Source of the DNA: Isoperla grammatica
Taxonomy: Eukaryota; Arthropoda; Insecta; Plecoptera; Perlodidae
Direction of reading: 5' to 3'
Length of the DNA stretch: 64,000 nt
NCBI GenBank assembly: GCA_945910005.1
Contig: OX246746.1
Location: forward strand, 41,192,635 to 41,256,634
Positions 38,482-51,386 of the stretch are shown piece after piece. The notes beneath the pieces were generated by a model. It was not told the DNA's origin, made no database searches, and was given only the letters and a program-made list of their open reading frames with translations. The stretch's first letter is position 1; each line of letters opens with the position of its first letter. The position numbers and the translations under genes are program-made.

Positions 38482-39002
38482 AGCAAAAGCGGCTTTAGCC
38501 TTGACTAGCTAGACATTGGGGTGAAATGTCACCTAGCTCGCACCCCTGATCTCAATATTAACACAACAGCTAATAGAATTTAAAATGCCAAATTGTGCAC
38601 TTTGTGTGGGGAAATGTCATGGGCCCAGCGACAGGGGCGACTGGGCTGAGTAGCGTCTGATCAGGCAGGGATAATGGCCAAAGCAGGGATTCATTTGAAA
38701 ATGAAAGTAAACTGTAATGCACTTTTCTTACTTTGTATTCAATTTTGCTCCTTTCATTTCTAGGACGCAATTCTTTCTGTATTCTTGAAATTGGGCTTTT
38801 GCAAATACTGATTTTCTCAAATAGGTGATGGAAACAATCCGGCATTCAAATGTAAATATTATTTGATCCTTTTCAATTTTAGTGTTGAAAGTTGAGGAAT
38901 AAATTTGTCCCCGGGTTATTTCTTTTCCAACCCTGTGTTTGTTTATCAAAATAAAGTATTATTCGTTGAAAAAACAGCCTAATAATAGAAGAGACAATAT
39001 TG
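38482..39002. other. unique DNA
   Basis: AT-rich spacer with two overlapping minus-strand frames (38570-38845 and 38728-38949) that have no recognisable domain. Confidence 0.5.
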
Positions 39003-39497
39003 CTTCCATCTAGGGATGACATCGGGTAGTAAAATCTGGATTCGATTCCAGCCCCTCAAGGATTCGGGTAACCCGAATCCTAGAAGTGTAAATCACGTCG
39101 CTCAAAATGTTATTTGAAGGCCATTGACCACCCGTGGCAGAAGCTTTCAGCGTGCGTTCTGTCAGCCAGTGATGATGGTCGGGAAGGGGTGGGGGTAGGC
39201 CGAGAGCCAGTGGGAGCACAGGCATACCAGAACTCGCCCGCAGCAATTACATGACATAAAATAGGCTTAGTCTATTTTTAATCAAGCCGATAATGGGTAC
39301 ATAACGGAGCGGGAAAGTATTTTATGGAATGGAAACAAGTCATTTTGTCATCACCATTGTTGGCGCATTGTAAAACATACAACAATTCAACTAAAAATGC
39401 ACCACAACAAGATTCGAATCCTTAGAATGGATTCGGGTAATTTTTGGATTCGGGTAACCCGGATACCCGGATACCCGATGTCATCCCTACTTCCATC
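39003..39497. mobile_element. hAT-type MITE with 8-bp target duplication
   Basis: The element proper is 39011-39489 (479 bp). Both ends carry the perfect 18-bp terminal inverted repeat TAGGGATGACATCGGGTA. It is flanked on both sides by the same 8-bp sequence CTTCCATC (39003-39010 and 39490-39497). An 8-bp duplication with a (C/T)AGGG-type terminus is characteristic of the hAT superfamily. Subterminal regions carry repeated GGATTCGGGTAACCC palindromes. It encodes no transposase, so it is non-autonomous. Confidence 0.9.
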
Positions 39498-39925
39498 AAT
39501 TAAAACTTTTATGCAAATGATAATTTTTCAAAATATTATACTTGAATAGCAAATTTAATGTTACGCTTCAAATTTCAGCAATGAACTGCCGCACACAATA
39601 CCTTCTGCAAATTAATTTGGATCCTTTAGGACACATCGCTCATATTGCGTATATGCTCCACAGGTCAATCAACTTAAACCATCGCTGTGAAATTACGTTA
39701 TGCTTTGTGACAACTGTGCCGGTTCAGAAGCTTTAAGAAACACAAGGAAATATGCTAAATATCCTGCAATAAGGTTACTTTCCGTTTGAACCACAGACCC
39801 CGTACTACTTCTAGATGTTCAGTAAACCCAAGTACCTAGGCTATAATGTAGTAAACATAGGTTAAGGTAGCTGATGGAACCTGCTCTGATCGGCTTTCGG
39901 CACCAGTTATTTTTTTTGTGTAATT
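39498..39925. other. unique AT-rich DNA
   Basis: A short plus-strand frame at 39542-39736 has no recognisable domain. Nothing else is seen. Confidence 0.5.
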
Positions 39926-40228
39926 AATAATATTACATGAAAAAAATATTTTTTTAAAAAACAACGCTTATATTTAAATGCACTTAAAAGTAAAAAATAA
40001 ATTTTCGCCCAACAAATTTTTGCCTTACTTGGAAAATAAAAGCGTTGGGCGCTTTCCCTGCATAAACAGCAGAATACTGCAATCTATGTCAATACCGAAA
40101 GCGCCCAACGCTTTTATTTTCCGAGTGAGGCAAAAATGTGTTGGGCGAAAATTTATTTTTTACTTTTTAGTGCATTTAAATATAAACGTTGTTTTTAAAA
40201 AAATATATTTTTTTCATGTAATATTATT
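39926..40228. mobile_element. fold-back element with ~131-bp arms
   Basis: Arms 39926-40056 and 40097-40228 are near-identical inverted copies around a 40-bp loop. Both read AATAATATTACATG at the outside, TATTTAAATGCACT and ATTTTCGCCCAACA in the middle, and AAAGCGTTGGGCGCTTTC at the inside. A handful of mismatches separate them. The layout is that of a fold-back type MITE. I could not fix a target duplication because both flanks are AT-rich. The open frame across it merely reads through the arms. Confidence 0.9.
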
Positions 40229-40273
40229 TTATACTTTTTAGTCTAAAAGAATCTTGCAATCGAATATAATATA

Positions 40274-41175
40274 TCGAATATCGATTAATTAATTATGATG
40301 GTTTAATTGATCATTTAGTAAATATGACAATTGATTCATGTATTGTCATTAAGAATACGTCTGTATGAAAACTTTCAGCTCAATTCGACGTTCAAAAGTG
40401 GGTGTTTTATCGATTCCCATATAAAACATCAATTAATTAATTATGACGGCTTAATTGATTATTTAGTAAATATGACAATTTTTCATGTATTGTCATTAAT
40501 AATACGTCTGTGTGAAAACGTTCAGCTCAATTCAACGTTGGAAAGTGGGTGAAATATCGATTCCCATATAAAACATCAATTAATTAATTATGACGAATCA
40601 ATTAACTATTTAGTAAATATGACAATTGATTCGTGTATTGTTATTAAGAATACGTCTGTGTGGAAACTTTCAACTCGATTTGACGTTGGAAAGTGGGTAA
40701 AATATCGATTCCCATATAGAACATTAATTAATTAATTTTGATGAATCAGTTAATTATTTATTAAATATGACAATTGATTCGTGTATTGTTATTAAGAATA
40801 CGTTTGTGTGAAAACTTTCAACTCGATTTGACGTTGGGAAGTTGGTTAAACATTGATTTCCATATAAAACATTAATTAATATTAATTATTATTAATTAAT
40901 TGATAATTTAGAAAATATGACAGTTGATTCATGTATTGTCATTAGGAATACGTCTGCGTAAAAAATTTCAGCTTGATCAGACATTTAGAAGTAGGTGGAA
41001 TATAAACATCGATTTCCATATAAAACATGAATTAATTAATTATGATGAATTAATTGTTAATTTAGTAAATACGACAGTTGATTCATGTATTGTCATCAGT
41101 AATACGTCTGTGTAAAAAATTTCAACTTGATCGGACATCTAGAAGTAGGTGGAATATCGATTCAAACATTCCGTC
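40274..41175. repeat. diverged ~150-bp satellite, six units
   Basis: The landmark ATGACA(A/G)TTGATTC(A/G)TGTATTGT recurs at 40324, 40472, 40619, 40767, 40917 and 41071, giving spacings of 148, 147, 148, 150 and 154 bp. Each unit also carries AATACGTCTG, a TTTCAGCT-like block, and AATTAATTAATTATGA. Units differ by roughly a tenth to a fifth of positions, so this array is older than the others. The array ends with TTCCGTCCAGACAAACAAGG, which resembles the end of some dispersed element. Confidence 0.9.
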
Positions 41176-41872
41176 CAGACAAACAAGGCAAGCTAATATA
41201 AGCGTTGTAAAATACGACAAAATTAAGGTGTTCCGGAACCCGATAAGTTTGGAATTTACTAAAAAACTATTTTAGTAATTAGTAACACTGTAAATTGTAT
41301 TCCATTGTCTGAGGGCACAATGAGTTGATAAACATCCATACAGTAGTTTTTGACAGGGCTGCCGAATTATCAAATATGGCTATACCGGTTTGCCACGGTT
41401 TACTATAGGACTATTCATTGATTGAATAAGGTTATTCAGTGAAAGCTATTGCCGGTGTAGCCACGCGCCGGCCATCCATATAGTCGCAATTTTATTTTGT
41501 ATTTCAAATAAACTGCTAGAAATAGTCATATATTTTATGTTAAAAATACAATTTATTTATGTACATTATTATATTCGAGTCAACGTGTAATATTGCACTT
41601 TCAAATATTGCCAGTTATTTATTATTTTTTAAATATTGGTTGAGTTATTTATTATTTTACACAAATTACATGACTTTTAGTGCTGGTAAACGGGTAATGC
41701 TTCCATTAAGAAGACATTCTTCATTGGTGTAGGCCTACTCAAGATAATTGAAAATTAAAAAGCCTTGAGTAAAATCAATTGATCATAATAGTAGGCATAT
41801 GATATACAGTAGCTAACCTTTGTCAAGCAAAACAAAACTGTAATAAATTGATTTTCTAATAGTTACTGGAAT
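41176..41872. other. unique AT-rich DNA
   Basis: AT-rich, no gene. TAGGCCTA at 41730. A doubled GTTATTTATTATTTT occurs near 41613-41660. Confidence 0.5.
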
Positions 41873-43039
<1,167 letters not shown>

Positions 43040-44395
43040 ACCAGTTGTGTAGCCCCAGTTTCAATGCCGAGGGTACTTAGTTTGGACACAGACACCAAAG
43101 TCACGCATGTCATGTCACCAGTCTCCGGTCCGTGGTTCGAATAAGAGTTCCTCGTCGCGTGCTACACAATACACATTACACATTATCTCAGTCCCCAAAA
43201 GTTTCATCTGACAGCGCACATTCATTGCAGGTTCATGGTGGCACATTGGCCTTTTCAACCCGCACTGTTGCCCGGGCCACTGTCCGCCACACTCGAGCTG
43301 AGTATGCCATCCGACGCATTATATGGTATAGTACTTGCAAGTAGAACAACTCATGATCGTTTAATGAAGGGTGCACATTTTGCAACGTTTCAGAATGGAA
43401 CAGAAATGTCATGTTATTTTTTAACTCATCATGTGTATTAAACTTCTTAATACAAAATAAAAGAGGTGTGTTAAACGTAAGTCTGTCTGCACTGCGACCT
43501 TGTAACTTTGGTAGATAACGTTCGATATCGTTGAAAATTGTAAGTTTGAACGATTGTAGAACGTATTTTAAGATGAAAATAGATACAACAAAACTGTGGT
43601 TAAAATATGACAACAAAGAATTATTTTTCCCGTCTCACAGCTTATATCCATTACTATGCATATTGCATACCCTTTCTGAAAACTATTTAATTGATTTTTT
43701 TTTTTTTTTTATCTATATGTATCTTTCTAGTTTTTGTACATTTTTTTTGTAATTGCATTTTTTGTGTATGTAATTTGTACACGAAACGATAAAATATATA
43801 GATAACTAAATATAGTTTTGAGGTATGTGCAATGCGAAATTATGAGTTTTGCATTTATTCTGAAGATCTCTAGCTAATTGCAAAGCGTCGCTCCCCATCT
43901 AAATGTCGACACTGCAGAACCCGCTCAGCAGGCGATGGGCCGATGGCTACGCTCAGTTGTAGACATGCCATGTATGATGGAAAAATTACCATGACAAACT
44001 ATAGATGCAATCATGCAAAATTCGTTGCTTCAACGAACACTGGAAGCCGGTCTGGAAACCAGTCAAGTAGCAGGTGATGTGTCTAGGTCGTGTATATGAT
44101 GGATATTGAGCGAGACGACACTAAAATGAACACGATGTGTAAGATAACCGAAGTATATAATATAAATATACTTGCAGTTCTTCAATCATGTCAGGATTAT
44201 ATGGAGCCAGAAGGATTGCTCTTATCATGGTGCGTGTGCGTGTGCGTGTGCTACACTACAAGATTACAATAAAAAAATTAAAAATTACAAGATTTTCCTT
44301 GGTCATAAAGCGAATTTGTTGATATTGAGTTCTATATACCAGGTCTCGGACATACATTTTAAACTACCTAAATACTTTAATATAATTTGTCAGCG
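43040..44395. other. unique DNA, possible decayed element
   Basis: A B-box-like GTGGTTCGAATAAGAG lies near 43130, just after the (AAAT)n array, which may be a degraded tRNA-like head. Overlapping frames on both strands at 43132-43616 show no recognisable domain. A GTGCGTGTGCG tract lies at about 44231-44250. No gene is called. Confidence 0.45.
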
Positions 44396-44465
44396 GATGA
44401 GGGGAACACCAAATAAATCTGATGTGCACCCCAGCAAGCCTTTCTATACGAAAATTAAAATAAAC
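44396..44465 (+). mobile_element. 3' fragment of SINE family A
   Basis: The sequence GATGAGGGGAACACC, then CTGATGTGCACCCC and TATACGAAAATTAAAATAA, aligns with the 3' end of the 56158 copy (GAAGAGGGGCACATC, CTGGTGTGCACCCTG, CTACGAAAAATTATTAT). The upstream part of the element was not recognised. Confidence 0.55.
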
Positions 44466-45123
44466 AAGCGACAGTTGACAAAAGAAAAATATAATCTTTA
44501 TCATATGTTTCAACCGACAACAACAATCCCTATTTACCGTGGTTTCCCACGTTTGCACAAACGAGCCTGAAGTTGCTTAATTTCAGTGGTCATAACGGAA
44601 CTTGGTTGGCTTGTCATTACCTCCAACTCCCTTCTCAATACTCTTTTCTCGCATGTCCCAGGCTACACTAAATAATTATGACAAAACAATTTCCAGAGCG
44701 TTTATAACCTATGATGAGTAAATCATGAAAAATCATTAAAATGTCATTAATAAGAGTGAAATAAAACGACGGGGGGGGGGGGGGGGTAGCATTTATTCCA
44801 CACCCACGACTCTATACGGATCAAAAAAATAAAATAAGGGGAAATAACGTCGTCATTATGCACGCCCACTTCTGCGCGGGCTTTCGGCACATATTACTGA
44901 TATCTGTAATAGTATCTGCGGAGAGCCGACATAGTAACCAACCACCAGTTGCACCAACCCCAGCCATGCCGCAGCGAGGCTCCGTCTCAAGGGAATACTT
45001 ACAGACCATTACAATCAAACGAAAACAAAATACACTTCATTACAGATTTTTCACATCGTTTAAATGAAATCATCAAATATTCAATGGTTTATAATAAAAC
45101 AAACTCGTTGATGGTTCACAGTC
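44466..45123. other. unique DNA with poly-G run
   Basis: A run of 16 G lies at 44771-44786. At 44821-45164 frames overlap on both strands (for example 44858-45067 plus and 44821-45018 minus) without recognisable domains. Confidence 0.45.
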
Positions 45124-45562
45124 GTACGCGGTGGCTCATGCAGTTGTGGCACCCAAGGCCGTAGGTTCGAATCCCGTAAGGAATGCGTTTTTACTAATTA
45201 TCCTTCACCTTTATCCATCACCCTAATCGTATCGAGTAGCATGATTGCAATAATAATCATTTTTCGTACGAATATCGAATATGTATGATACCCACAAAGC
45301 TTTAGATGTTGTAGGCCTACCCCTCTTCAAGTCACTAAGATATGTTAGGGTATTTGGATAGTTGGGAACGAATGACCAAGGGCTGGTAGGACATAATCCC
45401 ATCATTTGTCTTCATAACTAAAAAAAAAAAACTCAGTCAGGACTGCCGGTGGCCGGAATCAAACCGGTGACCTCCCGAATTAGAGTCTCGAGTCTTACCG
45501 CTGAGCCACCTCTATCGGTGATTGCAATATTAGAAAAGTAAAGCAACAAGAGTCAGTGAGTT
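45124..45562 (+). mobile_element. tRNA-derived SINE, family B copy interrupted by a family A SINE
   Basis: The head CGGTGGCTCATGCAGTTG (A box) and TAGGTTCGAATCCCG (B box) lie on the plus strand. The body CCTTCACCTTTATCCATCACCC and GAGTAGCATGATTGCAATA matches the intact copy at 18064-18240. At TGATTGCAATA the body is interrupted by 45253-45518 and resumes after a repeat of the same 11 bp at 45519-45529 with a sequence comparable to 18217-18235 (AGAAAAGTAAAGCAACA against AGAGACGTGAAGCAATA). The (GTAT)n array follows directly. Confidence 0.75.
45253..45518 (-). mobile_element. tRNA-derived SINE, family A copy (reverse), nested
   Basis: On the minus strand it begins AGAGGTGGCTCAGCGGTAAG (A box). 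It continues with GTCACCGGTTTGATTCCGGCC (B box) and CTGACTGAG, and ends with CTTGAAGAGGGG and CGTACGAAAAATGATTATT, matching the 56158 copy along its length. An 11-bp target duplication TGATTGCAATA flanks it (45242-45252 and 45519-45529). It contains TAGGCCTA at 45312. Confidence 0.88.
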
Positions 45563-46476
45563 ACGTATGTATGTATGTATGTATGTATGTATGTATGTAT
45601 GTATGTATGTATGTATGTATGTATGTACGTACGTATGTATGTATGTATGTATGTACGTACGTACGTATGTATGTATGTATGTATGTATGTATGTATGTAT
45701 GTATGTATGTATGTATGTATGTATGTATGTATGTATGTATGTATGTATGTATGTATGTATGTATGTATGTATGTATGTATGTATGTATGTATGTATGTAT
45801 GTATGTATGTATGTATGTATGTATGTATGTATGTATGTATGTATGTATGTATGTATGTATGTATGTATGTATGTATGTATGTATGTATGTATGTATGTAT
45901 GTATGTATGTATGTATGTATGTATGTATGTATGTATGTATGTATGTATGTATGTATGTATGTATGTATGTATGTATGTATGTATGTATGTATGTATGTAT
46001 GTATGTATGTATGTATGTATGTATGTATGTATGTATGTATGTATGTATGTATGTATGTATGTATGTATGTATGTATGTATGTATGTATGTATGTATGTAT
46101 GTATGTATGTATGTATGTATGTATGTATGTATGTATGTATGTATGTATGTATGTATGTATGTATGTATGTATGTATGTATGTATGTATGTATGTATGTAT
46201 GTATGTATGTATGTATGTATGTATGTATGTATGTATGTATGTATGTATGTATGTATGTATGTATGTATGTATGTGTGTGTGTATGTATGTATGTATGTAT
46301 GTATGTATGTATGTATGTATGTATGTATGCATGCATGCATGCATGCATGCATGTATGTATGTATGTATGTATGTATGTATGTATGTATGTATGTATGTAT
46401 GTATGTATGTATGTATGTATGTATGTATGTATGTATGTATGTATGTATGTATGTATGTATGTATGTATGTATGTAT
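45563..46476. repeat. (GTAT)n microsatellite of about 0.91 kb
   Basis: GTAT tetranucleotide with three kinds of variant islands: GTAC near 45627-45634 and 45654-45665, GTGT near 46275-46282, and GCAT at about 46329-46350. Each island repeats the same substitution several times, which shows slippage copying of mutated units. It is not coding, although all frames on both strands stay open. Confidence 0.99.
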
Positions 46477-47705
46477 TAATTAATTCTTTTGCTTGTTAGT
46501 AAATTACGGTAAAGTAGCTGGAATATAAATCATTTCTCATGGACTAAATTAATGTTGAATCGTGTTACATGCATGTAACGTCACATTTCCAGGTGGTACC
46601 TAACAAGTAGGCCTAGACCTTATGCCTTAGGCCTATATTTTGCTGAATTTTGTTTGTTCTTATATTCCAGTTGACAGTTAGGTCATTATGACGTCGGCCG
46701 AATCATATCCATTACGCATCACAGGGGTCGTCATAATAAGACAAGGGTGGGTGTTTAGGTCGCATAGAGGGCGGCATTAATAGGACAACAGACAAGAGAG
46801 ATATTGAAAAAGTGATCAATGAATGAGCAAAGATTTGCACGATAGCCCTCTTTGCGGGCACCGGTCACCACGAGGAGCGGACCTTCACGATTGAGAGGAA
46901 ACCCTCGCATTGCGTGTGCGTGTGCGTGTGCGTGTGCGTGTGCGTGTGCGTGTGCGTGTGTGGTTCATTACGGCTTCCTATACTGAAAGCGGATACAGCA
47001 AACCATGGCTCTTGATTTGAAATGGATCGCGGCTTGGTTGAATAAATCTCTCCGGGAGTGCGATAAACCCAGGCGTGATGATAGTTTTACGGGGCGGCTG
47101 TTCTGTCGAGCTGCGAGCAGCGCTGGGGGTGAATAGATCAGGTACTACATGCGCGCGGTCCACCACTCCAACTCGTACACACTGACAAATGTTCGCCAAG
47201 ACATAATCACATAAACCTCGTCTACACAAGTCGTTGTTTTAAACGATGTTATGACAATTTAAGTAGTTGCGTGGATGTACAGGTAAATAACTCGTAGACT
47301 TGGGTAATTTAGTTTTCCGATGAATTATATTTTGAACGGGCTCTATGGGGGTAGTTAATGCAATTTCTAAGTAATTGCTAACATCGAAATTATTGATCAC
47401 CAATGCATGAAAAAAGTAGACTATGTAGGGAGTTAGCGAAATTTTAAATTATAAAATATGTACACAATAATTCTTAATGAGGCTAATAAAATTACATCGG
47501 TGGGTAGCTCGGGTCACTCGGGATACTTTTATCCTGTTCGACTGCCCAATAGCGATCTCGTATTATGTTATTAATCCCCCTTGACACTTTCCCAAAAAGG
47601 TATCGAAATTTTGTATTTTTATACTAACTTTATCCTAAAACGTTGCTTTATTGAAATATTTCAGTTAAAGTGTGTTGTCCAACTGTACTGAGCGAAGAGA
47701 GTAAT
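46477..47705. other. unique DNA with a (GCGTGT)n tract
   Basis: Contains TAGGCCTA at 46608 and 46628 and a hexanucleotide tract at 46912-46961. A minus-strand frame at 46978-47229 has balanced composition but no family I recognise. At 47677-47705 a degenerate copy of the 62-bp unit (CCAACTGTACTGAGCGAAG) precedes the array. Confidence 0.5.
46912..46961. repeat. (GCGTGT)n, about 8 units
   Basis: A hexanucleotide microsatellite ending GTGTGTGG. Confidence 0.95.
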
Positions 47706-48139
47706 GTGGGCTAAGCTGTGGCCCAACTGCACTGAGCGTGATAGTACACCCGGTAGTTGCAATGAATGTGGGCTAAGCTGTGGCCCAACTGCACTGAGCG
47801 TGATAGTACACCCGGTAGTTGCAATGAATGTGGGCTAAGCTGTGGCCCAACTGCACTGAGCGTGATAGTACACCCGGTAGTTGCAATGAATGTGGGCTAA
47901 GCTGTGGCCCAACTGCACTGAGCGTGATAGTACACCCGGTAGTTGCAATGAATGTGGGCTAAGCTGTGGCCCAACTGCACTGAGCGTGATAGTACACCCG
48001 GTAGTTGCAATGAATGTGGGCTAAGCTGTGGCCCAACTGCACTGAGCGTGATAGTACACCCGGTAGTTGCAATGAATGTGGGCTAAGCTGTGGCCCAACT
48101 GCACTGAGCGTGATAGTACACCCGGTAGTTGCAATGAAT
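47706..48139. repeat. 62-bp tandem repeat, 7 units
   Basis: Units start at 47706, 47768, 47830, 47892, 47954, 48016 and 48078 and are virtually identical. Each has the hairpin-forming GGGCTAAGCTGTGGCCC, then AACTGCACTGAGCGTG and CACCCGGTAGTTGCAATG. The right flank resumes with GAGGGTCCCAGTTG, itself a diverged echo of the unit. Frames across it on both strands are not credible proteins. Confidence 0.97.
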
Positions 48140-49683
48140 GAGGGTCCCAGTTGTTGCATGGTCGTCTCCATGGTGACTGGAGATGAATCAGGGGTGACGC
48201 ATTCTAACTTATATTCTATCGAGAGGGGGAGAGGGCGCATGCGCTCCCTATGTCATACGAAGACAAGCTTACAAGATGTAGGACTCGATTACAAGAAACA
48301 CATCATTTTACTCGTACTACGATGAAATTGAAAATCTATATAGCCTACTTTTAAATACCATTGCAAATATACATAATTTGAAATACCTTGGAGTTGAGCC
48401 TGCTTAACAAAACGAAGTCTGGTTCGAGTCCCAACGAGAACGGGGTTTACCTCTTGACAAGATGTTTGAACATCGCGACACGCTTCGTTTTGTAGATATA
48501 CAAAACGCAATAATATTGCAATTATCATAAATGTTAAGTATAAATAAATGGGAGCTGTTTAAATACCAGACGTTGCATGAATCGATTTCAATTTGGGTTC
48601 TCCGTCTGGACCCGGGGTCCATAGTCCTTAGTCCACGATAGCTTTGGCTGTCTTGCGAGCTGACTACAAGAGCCAACGGTTTGTAACTTTAAAGTTAATT
48701 GCGTCATTAAACAAAAATAATAATTACATAGCATACTAGTATTTTATAGATCTATAAAACAGGTTACAGTAAGGTTCCAGTAAATGGATATTATAGAGGG
48801 ATATATCGTGATATAGGTACTCAGCTTGAAGTACGGATAGTGCTTTATGCTAAAGCGAGCTTGCAGTATGAATATTATAGAAAGACATAGTCAGATCGCT
48901 GAATAAGTATTAACATGAGTGTTACTGTTATAGCGGCAGCCAATATACAGTACAGATATATAGATAGATATTATGAGTGTCATAACCAGCTTACACTATA
49001 GAATAGATATTACACAGTGCATTAAACAAACGTGGGAAATGGAAATATTTGCTGTTGTTTTCTTCCAGTGAAGAGTTGTTTAACCTGCTGTCGTGCGCAA
49101 GGGAAAGCACTAAATATCCGTATTGACACATCCAATAACTAATTCACATTGTCGAGCACTAGAAATATTTCTAGTTTTATGTGTTTGTCAGATTGTGAGA
49201 GTTTGATGTGGAATTCGAAGAGTTGTCAATATTCTCATTTTTTTCAACTTTTAAAGGTCTATTACCCTATATTTCGTAGCAGATAATACACAAGCCAGAC
49301 GTGTTATCTTATATAAATATTCCATAACGGATAAGTTGGCGATATTGTTAAAACTGCAATTGCCAATAATTAGCATTTGTATGTGTTCTGTTTTAAACGT
49401 TAGTCTAATTTGTTTTAATTACCAGGCAGACCTGTGAACAATACGCCGTTCGCCGAGTGGCAATATTTTCTTTTGGTGAGATTGAAGATACATGACTTCA
49501 TTATACTGTAGTAAACTGGTTACAGATACCATCTGCCAAGAAACCATAAATTCTTTACAGCTATTCGTTTGTTAATAGCTCCGTTGGGTACACGCTCGTT
49601 GTTTACGGTGATTTAGGTACAGGCCAGACGCTATTAAATTACTATTAAACTAATTACAATTTAATAACTATTTGATGTGTGGC
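48140..49683. other. unique DNA with a B-box-like trace
   Basis: CTGGTTCGAGTCCCAACG near 48419 resembles a tRNA B box, but no A box is convincing at the right distance. Repeated ATAGATATTA-type phrases occur around 48780-49020. No gene is seen. Confidence 0.45.
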
Positions 49684-51197
<1,514 letters not shown>

Positions 51198-51386
51198 ATG
51201 GTAAACAACTTCCCGAGCTTGGATTGGGTTTACACGATGGCAACGTTTTTAGGGCCCCTGTATGAAAGAGAAAGTTTCCTATTGCTGCTGGCTCTGGTAA
51301 ATGAAGGCCTCCCCGCAAAGAGGGCTGGTTGTCAGTCCAGTAGCGGCTCCGAGAAGATGAAGCCATCAACCGTATCGCCTGAGCAA
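51198..51386 (+). CDS. weak candidate exon with consensus splice donor
   Basis: An ATG at 51198 opens 63 codons that end exactly in phase at CAA|GTAAGT (51386/51387), a full consensus donor. The peptide begins MVNNFPSLDWVYTMATFLGP and continues with a Leu-rich stretch (FLLLLALVNEG) and a Ser-rich end (QSSSGSEKMKPSTVSPEQ). GC content is clearly higher than in the surroundings and no repeat overlaps it. Against it, the reverse strand is open too, the family is unknown, and no partner exon was found. The frame also continues past the donor to 51464. Confidence 0.18.

Noticed and set aside
45530..46499. Six overlapping frames of about 300 codons in (GTAT)n
   Set aside because: Tetranucleotide repeat without stop codons in any frame; not coding.
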